A DNA stretch of 64,000 nt from an uncultured Muribaculaceae bacterium (GTDB taxonomy: Bacteria; Bacteroidota; Bacteroidia; Bacteroidales; Muribaculaceae). Numbering within the stretch: position 1 is the stretch's first letter; each line of letters begins with the position of its first letter. Shown piece after piece: positions 42,777 through 51,493 of this stretch. The notes beneath the pieces are model-generated. The model searched no databases and had not been told where the DNA came from. It saw nothing but the letters and a program-made list of their open reading frames with translations. The stretch is taken from the NCBI GenBank assembly GCA_910577315.1, contig CAJTME010000006.1, positions 1 through 64,000 of the forward strand, written 5' to 3'. A program made the translations under genes and the position numbers.

Positions 42777-44480
42777 ATGGCCGAAATCAAAGAAACCGAA
42801 TCAAACGAAACCCGAGGCCTCAACTTTGTTGAGCAAGAAGTATATGCCGACCTCCAGGCCGGCAAGAACGGCGGACGCCTTAACACGCGCTTCCCGCCCG
42901 AGCCCAACGGCTATCTGCATATCGGCCATGCCAAGGCCATCTGCATGGACTTTGGCGTCGCCGAAAAGTTCGGGGGCACATGCAACCTCCGCTTCGACGA
43001 CACCAATCCCGTCAAGGAAGACGTGGAATATGTCGACTCAATCCGCGAAGACATCCACTGGCTGGGCTTCGACTGGGGCGACCGCGAATACTACGCCTCC
43101 GACTATTTTCCCCAGCTCTTCGACCTGGCCTGCCGCCTCATCAAGGAGGGCAAGGCATACGTTGACGACCAGACTTCGGAAGAAATAGCCGCGCAGAAAG
43201 GCACTCCCACCGAACCCGGCAAGGAGAGCCCCTACCGCAACCGCACTCCCGAGGAAAACCTCGACCTGTTCATGCGCATGAACGCCGGCGAGTTTGAGGA
43301 AGGCGCCCGCGTGCTCCGCGCCAAAATCGACATGGCGTCGAGCAACATGCACTTCCGCGACCCCATCATGTACCGCATCATCAAGCACCCCCACCACCGC
43401 ACCGGCACAACCTGGAAAGTCTACCCGATGTATGACTTCGCCCACGGCCAGAGCGACTACTTCGAGGGTGTGACCCACTCGATCTGCACCCTGGAATTCG
43501 TGCCCCACCGTCCGCTCTACGACTATTTCGTCAACGAGCTCGACAAGGGCGACTACCGTCCCCGCCAGATTGAGTTCAACCGCCTCAACATCACCTACAC
43601 CGTGATGAGCAAGCGCAAGCTGCTCGCGCTGGTCAAGGAAGGCCTTGTGGCCGGCTGGGACGACCCCCGCATGCCGACCATCTCGGGCATGCGCCGCCGT
43701 GGCTACACTCCCCAGTCGATACGCAACTTCATCAACACCATCGGCTATACCAAATACGAGGCCCTCAACTCGGTCAGCCTCCTCGAACATGCCGTGCGCG
43801 ACGACCTCAACCGCATCGCCACCCGCGTCATGGGCGTTATAAACCCCGTCAAGGTGGTCATCACCAACTATCCCGAGGATAAGGTCGAGACCGTGACGAT
43901 GGAAAACAATCCCGAGCAGGAGGGCAGCGGCGTGCACGAAATGCCTTTCTCGCGCGAACTTTTCATCGAGCGCGAGGACTTCATGGAGAATCCTCCCAAG
44001 AAGTTCTTCCGCCTGGCTCCCGGCGCCGAAGTCCGCCTCAAGGGCGCGTACATCATCAAATGTGAGGAAGTGGTCAAGGACGCCGACGGCAACATCACCG
44101 AGCTGCGCTGCACCTACGACCCCGACACCCTCAGCGGCCTCCCCGGCGCCAACCGCAAGGTGAAGGGCACACTCCATTGGGTGTCGGCCGCCCACGCCGT
44201 CGATGCCGAGGCACGTCTGTACGACCGCCTTTTCGACGTGGAGAATCCCGCCGCCGAGGCCGACCGCGACTTCCGCGACATGCTCAACCCCGACTCGCTG
44301 GTGGTGAAGCAGATCAAAGTCGAGCCGTTCGTGGCCGAAAATGCCCGCCGCGGCGAGAAATTCCAGTTCCAGCGCATCGGCTATTTCACGCCCGATTACG
44401 ATTCAACCCCCGATCGCCTGGTGTTCAACCGCACCATCGGCCTGCGCGACACCTGGGAAAAAGAACAGAAGAAAAACTGA
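42777..44480 (+). CDS. glnS: Glutaminyl-tRNA synthetase
   Basis: Charges tRNA-Gln with glutamine in the cytosol. The 567-residue class I synthetase has [17 protein letters not shown] (HIGH motif), VMSKRKL (KMSKS equivalent) and the GlnRS/GluRS catalytic core, with the beta-barrel anticodon-binding domain at about 345-560. Its presence means glutamine is charged directly rather than through GatCAB. It ends before a 28-bp palindrome, and a second plus-strand gene follows. Confidence 0.96.
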   Translation: MAEIKETESNETRGLNFVEQEVYADLQAGKNGGRLNTRFPPEPNGYLHIGHAKAICMDFGVAEKFGGTCNLRFDDTNPVKEDVEYVDSIREDIHWLGFDWGDREYYASDYFPQLFDLACRLIKEGKAYVDDQTSEEIAAQKGTPTEPGKESPYRNRTPEENLDLFMRMNAGEFEEGARVLRAKIDMASSNMHFRDPIMYRIIKHPHHRTGTTWKVYPMYDFAHGQSDYFEGVTHSICTLEFVPHRPLYDYFVNELDKGDYRPRQIEFNRLNITYTVMSKRKLLALVKEGLVAGWDDPRMPTISGMRRRGYTPQSIRNFINTIGYTKYEALNSVSLLEHAVRDDLNRIATRVMGVINPVKVVITNYPEDKVETVTMENNPEQEGSGVHEMPFSRELFIEREDFMENPPKKFFRLAPGAEVRLKGAYIIKCEEVVKDADGNITELRCTYDPDTLSGLPGANRKVKGTLHWVSAAHAVDAEARLYDRLFDVENPAAEADRDFRDMLNPDSLVVKQIKVEPFVAENARRGEKFQFQRIGYFTPDYDSTPDRLVFNRTIGLRDTWEKEQKKN

Positions 44481-44489
44481 TAACCCGGA

Positions 44490-44517
44490 GCGATGACGCG
44501 GCATGCCGCGTCATCGC
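44490..44517. repeat. Perfect 28-bp palindrome after glnS
   Basis: Two 14-bp arms (44490-44503 and 44504-44517) are exact reverse complements with no spacer. No T-run follows, so it is not a standard terminator. It lies in the 53-bp gap before the TPR-like gene. Confidence 0.8.
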
Positions 44518-44533
44518 CCATACCTGACTTTAT

Positions 44534-45949
44534 TTGGAACGAGACGAACTGATTGAGCGATTCCGCGCCGACCTCCACCGCCCGCTCTCCGAACGATATT
44601 ACTCGGAGGACGAGCTGCTCGAGATTTTCGACGTGGCTGGCGATGAGTATGACGACTACCTGCGCTCGGAAGTGCTCCTGCTTGGCGCCCACCTTTATCC
44701 CGACAGCCGCGAGCTGCTCGGGCGCCGCGCCATATATTACCGGCAGACCAACACCGACGCGTTCAACTCGTTTCTCGGCGACAATCCCACCGAAATCTCA
44801 CCCCTGTGGGAAATCCTGCGTCTCGCCACCCTCACCGGCCCGAAAGAGGCGATTGTCGACGAAGTCGAGAAATTCATCGCCACCGCCCGCCTCGACGAGG
44901 ACGAGGAGGTGATACAGTTCGTCCAGGCCCTCCACACCCTCGGACTCGATTCATGGCTTGTCAAGAATCTCGACATGATACGCGGCAAGGTCACCTACCT
45001 GCCCACGCTGCTCTACGAGATTGCCGTCACGGCCGAGGATTCGCCCGTGCTCGACGGCATCGCAATAAAGATGCTCGAGGAACTGACCGAGATTGAGCCG
45101 TATTCACCCGAATACTGGACCCTGCTGGCCTATTCCTACCTCAACCACGACCGCCTCGACGACGCCAAGACCGCCCTTGACTATGCGCTCGCCATCAACC
45201 CCGACAATGTCGAGGCGCTCAAGACCCGCCTGCGCACCCTCGACGACGCCGAGACCGCCGAAATCGACCGCGTGCTGGAACGCCTCGCCGAACTCGACCC
45301 GTCAGACCCCGACATCGCCCTGCTCGCAGTCATGCGCGCCGACGAGGCCGGCGAGGCTGCCAAAGCGCGCCGGCTGCTCGATAAATTCCACCCCCAGGTG
45401 AAATCATCGCGGGCGCTTGTGGCCAAGGCCATCGCCCTGGGCTACGACGCCCTCGACGAAATGTTGATGAACCTTTACGACAGCGGAATCGTCGACCGCG
45501 AGGAATGGCTGTCGCTGGCCGAGGTGGCCTATTCAACCGGCGAGCCCCTGATGCTGCAGTCGGTGCTGCGCATCTACCAGGCCAAGGCCGGACAGCCCCT
45601 CAACCACGACTTCCTGATGTCGCGGATGCTTTTCGCAACGAAGCAATACGAGCTGGCCGTCAATATCTTTGCCAACGCCGACGAGAGCGGTACCCTGCGC
45701 CGTCCCGAAAACCTTTACGTGGCATATTCCCAATACCTGCTGATATTGCTGCGCCTGGGGCGCTATGCCGAGGCCCGCGAGGCCGTTATGGCTATGAAAA
45801 ACATGCTCGACACCGAGCCCGGCATGCCCGGCAACAAAATGGAACGCTACGGCGCGTCGGTGTTCATGAACGACATCCTCTCGCGCCTCGACAACCCCGC
45901 CGCGACCGACTGGGACAGCTACGACCCCCTCGGCCTCGACAAAGCGTGA
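44534..45949 (+). CDS. TPR-like helical repeat protein
   Basis: The 471-residue, acidic, alpha-helical cytosolic protein has several degenerate tetratricopeptide-like pairs, most clearly PYSPEYWTLLAYSYLNHDRLDDAKTALDYAL then NPDNVEALKTRLRTL (about 195-235). The start is TTG at 44534, chosen because the alpha-helical protein pattern begins there (MERDELIERFRADL) and no ATG is available. It probably acts as a scaffold or assembly factor; no partner is evident. It follows glnS by 53 bp. Confidence 0.72.
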   Translation: MERDELIERFRADLHRPLSERYYSEDELLEIFDVAGDEYDDYLRSEVLLLGAHLYPDSRELLGRRAIYYRQTNTDAFNSFLGDNPTEISPLWEILRLATLTGPKEAIVDEVEKFIATARLDEDEEVIQFVQALHTLGLDSWLVKNLDMIRGKVTYLPTLLYEIAVTAEDSPVLDGIAIKMLEELTEIEPYSPEYWTLLAYSYLNHDRLDDAKTALDYALAINPDNVEALKTRLRTLDDAETAEIDRVLERLAELDPSDPDIALLAVMRADEAGEAAKARRLLDKFHPQVKSSRALVAKAIALGYDALDEMLMNLYDSGIVDREEWLSLAEVAYSTGEPLMLQSVLRIYQAKAGQPLNHDFLMSRMLFATKQYELAVNIFANADESGTLRRPENLYVAYSQYLLILLRLGRYAEAREAVMAMKNMLDTEPGMPGNKMERYGASVFMNDILSRLDNPAATDWDSYDPLGLDKA

Positions 45950-45971
45950 GCGATGTTAAGATTAATGCGAG

Positions 45972-46009
45972 GGTGCCAGCGGGAGTAAACCGTGGCACCT
46001 TTGTTTTTA
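45972..46009 (+). terminator. Probable terminator of the TPR-like gene
   Basis: GGTGCCA and a bulged CGG pair with CCG and TGGCACC (45972-45998), followed by a T-rich stretch (tttgttttt). Confidence 0.62.
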
Positions 46010-46789
46010 TTTGTATTTTTTGTAGGCTTTTGCGAGGCGGGTGTGGTAGCCACGGGCGGCGTAGCTGGGGCCGTTGTAGCCGCGGGCGAAGGCGCTCCAG
46101 TTTTTGGATTTGAGGGCGGGGAGGAGGCCGGTGCGTGAGATGAATTCGCCGAAGAGTTCGAGCTGGTCGCGCTCTGAGCGGGACATCAGGCGGGCGAATT
46201 CCTGGGGCGAGGAGGTGCCGCACTGGCGCCAGTTGAAGCCGCCGATCTGGAACATGCCCCAGAAGGTGCCTTCGATGGCGGTGACTGAGTCGATTTCGCA
46301 GGCTTTGTCGAAGCGGGCGCGCACGGCGGCCTGCTGGGAGCCGTAGCGGGCTATGTTGGGCCGGTTGAACACGGCCGAGTGGGATTTGGTGTATTTGCCG
46401 AGGTTGATTTTGTGGCGTTTGGCCATCTGGCGGAACACGGTGAGGTCGAAGTTCATCAGGGGCTTGCCTTCTTCCCAGAATCCTTTGTGCTGGCGTCCGG
46501 CCTCGATTTCGACTACGGCCTTGATGGCGGCCACCTCGACGCCGAGTTCTTTGGCGAATTCCTCGAAGTCGCGTTCGGTGAGGGGGCCGCGGCGCATGGA
46601 GTCTTCGGGTTGCTCGAACTGGAGGCGCACGGTGTCCTGGCCGACGACGAAGTATTCGCGGTCGGGGTCGAAATAGCGGGCCGAGTCGGGGATGACTGTG
46701 TTGAGGCTCTGTGAGGTTGCGCGGGGTGTCGTCACGACACATGCGCCAAGGAGAAGCATCAGGGGAATACCGGTAAGTATGAGTCTCAT
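46007..46789 (-). CDS. N-acetylmuramidase (DUF3380-type) lipoprotein
   Basis: This is a likely peptidoglycan-cleaving lipoprotein. The 260-residue protein has lipobox LGAC (Cys at about 16) and an N-acetylmuramidase domain (about 75-255) with AIKAVVEIEAGRQHKGF, whose Glu is the expected catalytic acid, and WGMFQIGGFNW, FARGYNGPSYA near the end. The ATG at 46789 begins the lipoprotein signal. Similar domains serve in phage lysins and in housekeeping wall remodelling; the lipoprotein signal favours the latter. Confidence 0.85.
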   Translation of the reverse strand: MRLILTGIPLMLLLGACVVTTPRATSQSLNTVIPDSARYFDPDREYFVVGQDTVRLQFEQPEDSMRRGPLTERDFEEFAKELGVEVAAIKAVVEIEAGRQHKGFWEEGKPLMNFDLTVFRQMAKRHKINLGKYTKSHSAVFNRPNIARYGSQQAAVRARFDKACEIDSVTAIEGTFWGMFQIGGFNWRQCGTSSPQEFARLMSRSERDQLELFGEFISRTGLLPALKSKNWSAFARGYNGPSYAARGYHTRLAKAYKKYK

Positions 46790-46872
46790 GATATTTTGGT
46801 TTCGGTTAAACAAAATGTGCATCTTTGGAATAACGCACGGATGCGCGGAAATGTTCGGGCGGATTTGAAATA

Positions 46873-46924
46873 AAAAGCCCGCATGAGGGCGTAAGATCAA
46901 ATCTTTGTCCTCATGCGGTTTTTA
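46873..46924. terminator. Bidirectional hairpin between pepD and the muramidase gene
   Basis: A 10-bp stem (46879-46888 with 46909-46918) with a 20-nt loop has T-runs on both sides (TTTTT on the plus strand at 46919-46923; the minus strand reads GCTTTTTA). It lies just after the pepD stop on the minus strand. Confidence 0.7.
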
Positions 46925-46934
46925 TCCGGCAGTC

Positions 46935-48395
46935 TCAGGCCTTGAGGTCGGCGACTTTCTCGAGGGTGCGGGTGAGCTGTCCCCAGAAGCGTTCGACGGC
47001 GGGGATGTACATGCGTTCGCTGGGCGAGTGGACGTCGCGCAGGGTGGGGCCGAACGACACCATGTCGAGGTGGGGGAGTTTTTCCTTGAACAGGCCGCAC
47101 TCGAGGCCGGCGTGGATGGCCTTGATGGCGGGCTTGACGCCGTAGAGTTCCTCGTAGGCTTCGGAGGAGAGGCGCATGATGGTGGAGTTCATGTTGGGTT
47201 TCCAGCCGGGGTAGCCGTCGCCGTGGGTCACCTTGGCGCCGGCGAGTTCGAAGAGGGCTTCGACCTGGTGGGCGATGTCCCATTTGCGCGACTCGACTGA
47301 CGAGCGCTGGGAGGTGGTGACGAGAATCTCGTTGTTGGGCTTCATCTTGACGGAGGCGAGGTTGGTCGATGTCTCGACGAGGCCCTCGAGGTCGCGGCTC
47401 ATCGAAACGACGCCGTGGGGGGCGCAGTAGAGGGCCTCGATGAGGTGGCGGGCGGTGGCGCTGTCGACGCAGAAGTCGGGGCGTTCAACCGATTCGATGG
47501 TGAGTTCGATGGTGGGTTCGATTCCTTCGTATTCGTCCTTGACTTCGGCGACATACTGGTTGAAGGCGGCGACGATTTCTTCCTTTTTGGAGGTGTGGAC
47601 GCCAAATACGGCGTGGGCTGCGCGGGGGATGGCGTTGCGCAGGTTGCCGCCGTCGATTTCGACGAGCGAGGTCTCGTATTTCTTGGTCATCGACCACAGG
47701 AAGCGGGCGAGGATCTTGTTGGCGTTGGCGCGGCCGAGGTGGATGTCGCCGCCCGAGTGGCCGCCGAGGCCCTTGGAGATGTCGAGCTTGAAGTAGTGGA
47801 AGTCGGTGGGAGCCATCGAGCGTTCGTAGTGGAACGTGCAGGTGGTGTCGACGCCGCCGGCGCAGCCCACGAAAATCTCGGCGTCGTCTTCCGAGTCGAG
47901 GTTGAGGAGCATCTGGCCTGAAATCATGCCGTCGCCGAGGTTGTTGGCGCCGGTGAGACCGGTTTCTTCATCAACGGTGAAGAGACATTCCACGGGGCCG
48001 TGGACGAGCGAGTCGTCGACCATCACGGCGAGGGCGGCGGCCATTCCGATGCCGTTGTCGGCGCCGAGGGTGGTGCCGTCGGCGCGGAGCCAGTCGCCAT
48101 CGACGATGGTGCGGATGGCGTTGTTCTCAAAGTCGAAGTTCTTGTCGTTGGATTCGCACACCATGTCCATGTGGGCCTGGAGGATGACGGTGGGGGCGTT
48201 TTCCTTGCCGGGGGTTGCGGGCTTGGTCATTACGACGTTGCCGATGGGGTCTGTCTTGGCGAAGATTCCGTGAGCGGCGGCGAAGTCGAGCAGGAACTTG
48301 CGGATTTTCTCTTCCTTCTTGGAAGGGCGGGGCACTTGGGTGATCTGGTCGAAGATACCGAACACCAGCGCCGGCTTGAGATCTTTGATTGTCAT
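46935..48395 (-). CDS. pepD: Aminoacyl-histidine dipeptidase (PepD)
   Basis: This is a zinc M20 dipeptidase (beta-Ala-dipeptidase/peptidase D). The 486-residue protein has the zinc and catalytic motifs in VILQAHMDMVCE, ADGTTLGADNGIGM and LFTVDEETGLTGA, plus GHSGGDIHLGRANAN in the dimerisation domain. There is no signal peptide, so it acts in the cytosol to release amino acids from dipeptides. Confidence 0.95.
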   Translation of the reverse strand: MTIKDLKPALVFGIFDQITQVPRPSKKEEKIRKFLLDFAAAHGIFAKTDPIGNVVMTKPATPGKENAPTVILQAHMDMVCESNDKNFDFENNAIRTIVDGDWLRADGTTLGADNGIGMAAALAVMVDDSLVHGPVECLFTVDEETGLTGANNLGDGMISGQMLLNLDSEDDAEIFVGCAGGVDTTCTFHYERSMAPTDFHYFKLDISKGLGGHSGGDIHLGRANANKILARFLWSMTKKYETSLVEIDGGNLRNAIPRAAHAVFGVHTSKKEEIVAAFNQYVAEVKDEYEGIEPTIELTIESVERPDFCVDSATARHLIEALYCAPHGVVSMSRDLEGLVETSTNLASVKMKPNNEILVTTSQRSSVESRKWDIAHQVEALFELAGAKVTHGDGYPGWKPNMNSTIMRLSSEAYEELYGVKPAIKAIHAGLECGLFKEKLPHLDMVSFGPTLRDVHSPSERMYIPAVERFWGQLTRTLEKVADLKA

Positions 48396-48542
48396 GTTAT
48401 CAATGATGTTTTAGGGGGTTGAGCTATTCAAAAATGGTTTAAGAACTTTAAAGGTTCGTGCAGGAATGTTAAAATTATTTATTTCCGCGCTCTAAGTTAC
48501 AAAAATAAATCGAGAAAACACCAAAAATCGGCCAAGCTTTCT

Positions 48543-48550
48543 TATATTTG
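48543..48550 (+). promoter_or_regulatory. -7 element before the OmpH-like gene
   Basis: TATATTTG, about 113 bp before the ATG at 48663. No clear -33 box. Confidence 0.4.
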
Positions 48551-48662
48551 CACTGCAAAAGCGGGCTGTGGCGCCGAAAAGGGCGCTGTCGGCGCGTTTT
48601 TTGCCCCCAATCAACCACGAAAAGTAATCCAAAAAACTAAATAGGAGAAATCCACCGAACTC

Positions 48663-49259
48663 ATGAAAAAAGTTATTCTTGCCGCAGGCGCTGTCCTTGC
48701 CCTGATGGCAGCGGGCTGTTCCGATTCAGCGAAGACGGCCGCGCCTGTCAAGGCTGTCGCCGGCGACTCCGCCACCACTGCATGCAACATCCGCTATATC
48801 GACGTAGATTCAGTCCTGTCGGCCTATACCCTGGCCCAGGAGCTGACCGCCGAGCAGCAGAAAGAGATGCTGGCCTTTGAGAGCGCCGCACGCCAGAAAG
48901 ACACCGAGCTCCAGCGCCTCAACGCCAATATCCAGAACAAATATCAGAACAACGGCTACCTGACCGAGGAATCGCTCAAGGCTGACATGAACAGCCTGCA
49001 GCAGCGCCAGAACGAGGCCAACAACTGGGCCAACACCCACCAGAACCGCATCGCCCGCCTCGTGGCCGACCAGCAGCAGCGCCTCAACGACTCGCTGCAG
49101 AACTTCCTCAAGGCCTACAACGCCGTTTACAACTACGACGCCATCCTCGACAAGAAGGTGGGCTTCTTCAAGCCCGAGCTCGACATCACCGCCGAGGTCA
49201 TCCAGGGCCTGAACGACCGTTACACTCCCGCCAAAAAGGACGAAGAGAAGAAGAAATAA
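48663..49259 (+). CDS. OmpH/Skp-like lipoprotein
   Basis: This is a periplasmic chaperone-like protein. The 198-residue protein has lipobox AAGC (Cys at about 19), a short beta start with IRYIDVDSVLSAY (the OmpH 'yvd...v...' pattern), a long Gln/Glu/Lys-rich coiled coil (about 60-150), and a strand near the end (ILDKKVGFFKPELDIT). Skp-type proteins escort outer-membrane proteins; the lipid anchor is a Bacteroidales variation. The DUF1919 gene starts 3 bp downstream. Confidence 0.85.
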   Translation: MKKVILAAGAVLALMAAGCSDSAKTAAPVKAVAGDSATTACNIRYIDVDSVLSAYTLAQELTAEQQKEMLAFESAARQKDTELQRLNANIQNKYQNNGYLTEESLKADMNSLQQRQNEANNWANTHQNRIARLVADQQQRLNDSLQNFLKAYNAVYNYDAILDKKVGFFKPELDITAEVIQGLNDRYTPAKKDEEKKK

Positions 49260-49262
49260 GGG

Positions 49263-49886
49263 ATGATTGCCCTTCCCGCGTCTATCGGGCGTCTGCTTTA
49301 CCGCATGGTGCTTCTGCTGAGGCGGAGGCGCCTGCGGAACCGCAGCGTCAGCATCATCAGCAATGATTGCTGGAGCAGTTTCATGTACCGGTATTACCGA
49401 ATACCGTTCAATTCGCCTTTCGCAGGCCTTTTCATCATGCCCGACGATTACCTGGCCATGCTTGAGAATCCGTCGGTGCTCGGCGCCAAGCCACAAATGA
49501 CCTCCGCCACCCGCTCGCGCTACCGCGCCGAGTTAGCCCACCTGCCCGACTATCCGCTGGGGGTGTTGCCCGGAGGCATCGAAATTCATTTCCTTCACTA
49601 TCATTCCCAGGACGAGGCCCTCGACAAATGGACGAGACGCGTGGCCCGCATCGACTGGGACAACTGCATTGTCAAATTCAGCCAGAACAACGGCTGCACC
49701 GACAGCCACCTGCGCCGTTTCCAGGCGCTGCCTTTCAGGTGCAAGGTGGCTTTCACTACCGATTTCCACCCCGACATGCCATGCGCGGTTGCGCTCCGCG
49801 AATTTGCGGGCGAACCCCAGCTGGGCCGCTATTGGAAGATAGCCGACCTTCACTGGAACTTCGCCCGCCATGCTGACGCGCTGTGA
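49263..49886 (+). CDS. DUF1919 family protein
   Basis: The 207-residue protein has the pattern of DUF1919, often annotated as exopolysaccharide or polysaccharide-modifying proteins: SIISNDCWSSFMYRYYRIPFNSPFAGLFI near the N-terminus and the C-terminal KVAFTTDFHPD. The basic N-terminus may be a membrane-associated helix. The enzymatic role is not established. It is coupled to the OmpH-like gene (3-bp gap) and ends 6 bp from the convergent thioesterase gene. A 7-bp stem covers both stop codons. Confidence 0.85.
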   Translation: MIALPASIGRLLYRMVLLLRRRRLRNRSVSIISNDCWSSFMYRYYRIPFNSPFAGLFIMPDDYLAMLENPSVLGAKPQMTSATRSRYRAELAHLPDYPLGVLPGGIEIHFLHYHSQDEALDKWTRRVARIDWDNCIVKFSQNNGCTDSHLRRFQALPFRCKVAFTTDFHPDMPCAVALREFAGEPQLGRYWKIADLHWNFARHADAL

Positions 49887-49892
49887 ACCGCG

Positions 49893-50690
49893 TCACTTCT
49901 CGCCGCGGCTGTCGAAAGTCAGCTTGACGGCGGCGGCGCGGCGGCCCGGGGCATGGATTTCGGTCACAGACGCGGCGGGGTTGCGCGAGTCGGGGCCGGT
50001 GATGAGTTCGACTGTCTCGCCGAAATAACATTCGTGGTCAAAGGTCACCTCAAGGCGGCGGATTATGTTGCTGTCGTAAAATTCGAGGGGACGCTGGTTG
50101 AGCACGAGGTCGAGATAGCGGATTGTGTTGACGTGGCGGTTGAAATCAATGTCGCAGTATTTGAACGTATAGTCGGCTTTTTCGACCAGGGCGTCCTTCG
50201 CCACCGAGGGCGTGCGGCATTTTTCGACCGGGCACGGGCGGTCCGATACCGGGAAGCGCTGGCGCTCGAGTTCGGTGAGGTCGGCCATGGTGCGCGTCTC
50301 CATGTCGATTGCCACCCACACCGAGCGGATGTGGGCCAGGGGCAGCCCGTTGGCATCGGTCATTTCATAGCAACGGTCGCTCAGAAAGCGGTTGTAGCCC
50401 TCGATCCAGGTCGACATAGAGTATGATTCGTTGATTTCGGGATAGCGCACCATCTCGATGGTCATTCGGGCCAGGACCCATCCGAGACGGTGTTCGACCA
50501 GGTCGGAATATCCGATTCCGAGGAAGTTTGCGTGTTCGGTTGCGATTTCGATTGAGCGGGAGGCCACGAGCGTTATGGGCATCAGGGCGTGAGCATCGGT
50601 CTCGCCGGCTGTGAGAAACCACGATTTGGAAATGATGTCGCGCTGTTCGTTGACTTGCAGGTCTTTGCTGGTGTTGATGATGTGTGCCAT
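49893..50690 (-). CDS. Acyl-ACP thioesterase
   Basis: Hydrolyses acyl-ACP to free fatty acid. The 265-residue protein has two tandem hot-dog folds of the FatA/FatB type: MAHIINTSK...YTVRSYDID-like start, WVLARMTIEMVRYPEINE, and a second hot dog starting KYCDIDFNRHVNTIRYLDLVL, which carries the Asn/His catalytic pair of this family. The ATG at 50690 is chosen from the conserved start and lies 27 bp after a consensus promoter. Confidence 0.88.
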   Translation of the reverse strand: MAHIINTSKDLQVNEQRDIISKSWFLTAGETDAHALMPITLVASRSIEIATEHANFLGIGYSDLVEHRLGWVLARMTIEMVRYPEINESYSMSTWIEGYNRFLSDRCYEMTDANGLPLAHIRSVWVAIDMETRTMADLTELERQRFPVSDRPCPVEKCRTPSVAKDALVEKADYTFKYCDIDFNRHVNTIRYLDLVLNQRPLEFYDSNIIRRLEVTFDHECYFGETVELITGPDSRNPAASVTEIHAPGRRAAAVKLTFDSRGEK

Positions 50691-50716
50691 AACGTGTGTG
50701 ATTTCTTTAACTTGTG

Positions 50717-50749
50717 CAAATATACTATGCGTTTTACCTTCAAAACAAA
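50717..50749 (-). promoter_or_regulatory. Promoter of the acyl-ACP thioesterase gene
   Basis: On the minus strand, TTTG at 50746-50749, a 21-nt spacer and TATATTTG at 50717-50724. Confidence 0.75.
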
Positions 50750-50881
50750 CATGAAGCGACAAAAAGTTATAGAAAAATGTTAAAATAGTTAACGAGTGCA
50801 AAATTGAAAAGAATTAACACAAATATTTCTTAAAATTTTCAAAAACGCATATAAATTATTGCAATCGGCTGAAAAATAATG

Positions 50882-50963
50882 TAAATTTGTATGTGTGTTT
50901 TTTATAGTATTAGATTAAGATAAAGGTTTAAAGAAAAAGCCCGGTTGTGAAACCCGGCTTTTT
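50882..50963 (+). ncRNA. Possible short transcript of about 70 nt
   Basis: A -7 TAAATTTG at 50882-50889 with ATTG 20 bases upstream (3 of 4 bases of the -33 box) is followed by a hairpin at 50934-50963. The hairpin has an 8-bp GC/AT stem, an internal C-C mismatch and a 4-bp inner stem, and ends in TTTTT. No open frame of note lies between. This could be a small RNA or noise. Confidence 0.3.
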
Positions 50964-50995
50964 CGCTGTATATGTATGCGGTTGCTGGACAGGGC

Positions 50996-51250
50996 GCCTT
51001 CGGCGCGACATACTGCTTGCGGGGTGTCGCGGATTACGATAGCGTCCTCTTCGAGAACTCAGATCCTGCAGGAGCCTGAACGCCCCACCAATCGCTTTTG
51101 GGCTCTTGGTGGGGTTAACGGCGATGGCGTCGTCTCCGACGATTGCGGGGGAGCTGCGCGAGCAGGTATGTCGCGCCGCAGGCGCCGACTGGCCGGATGG
51201 CTAAGCCAATGAAATCTGTCGCGCCGCAGGCGCCCTGTATCCCGACTGCG
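50996..51250. repeat. Dispersed GC-rich repeat related to the left end of the window
   Basis: The stretch 51041-51160 resembles 1-110: agcgtcctct, the hairpin ccccacca (51083-51090) with tggtgggg (51107-51114), then a related gcgatggcgtcgtct segment. It carries about 20 extra bases between the first two parts. Several GCGCC-GCAG-GCGCC palindromes follow (about 51173-51190 and 51218-51232), as they do at the left end. Confidence 0.75.
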
Positions 51251-51325
51251 GGTGGCGCGGACACAAAAAGAAAGAGGCAGTCTCACGATTGCCTCAGTCC
51301 GTAAAAACCTTAAAAATCTAATCCT

Positions 51326-51472
51326 ATGAAAAAACTAATTCAAATTGTACTTCTTTCTGCTGTTGCTTGGTTGCTTGTTGTACTAATAATACGTTTACGG
51401 CCCCAAAAAGTTGCAAGAAGCCGCTTGTGGAGCCGTTTTTTGACAGAGGTTAACGTTCTGAGGACTATTTAG
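51326..51472 (+). CDS. Possible 48-residue single-pass membrane peptide
   Basis: Short frame MKKLIQIVLLSAVAWLLVVL, then a basic tail, 48 residues in all, with one membrane helix (about 4-22). Upstream is a short hairpin GAGGCA/TGCCTC (about 51266-51288). The A/T-rich codons differ from neighbouring genes. I do not recognise it. It could be a small conserved peptide, a remnant, or chance. Confidence 0.35.
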   Translation: MKKLIQIVLLSAVAWLLVVLIIRLRPQKVARSRLWSRFLTEVNVLRTI

Positions 51473-51493
51473 GAAATGCCTTGGAGGCGGGTG

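Noticed and set aside
44490..44517. Palindrome after glnS as an intrinsic terminator
   Set aside because: No T-run follows on either strand, so it is listed as a palindrome only.
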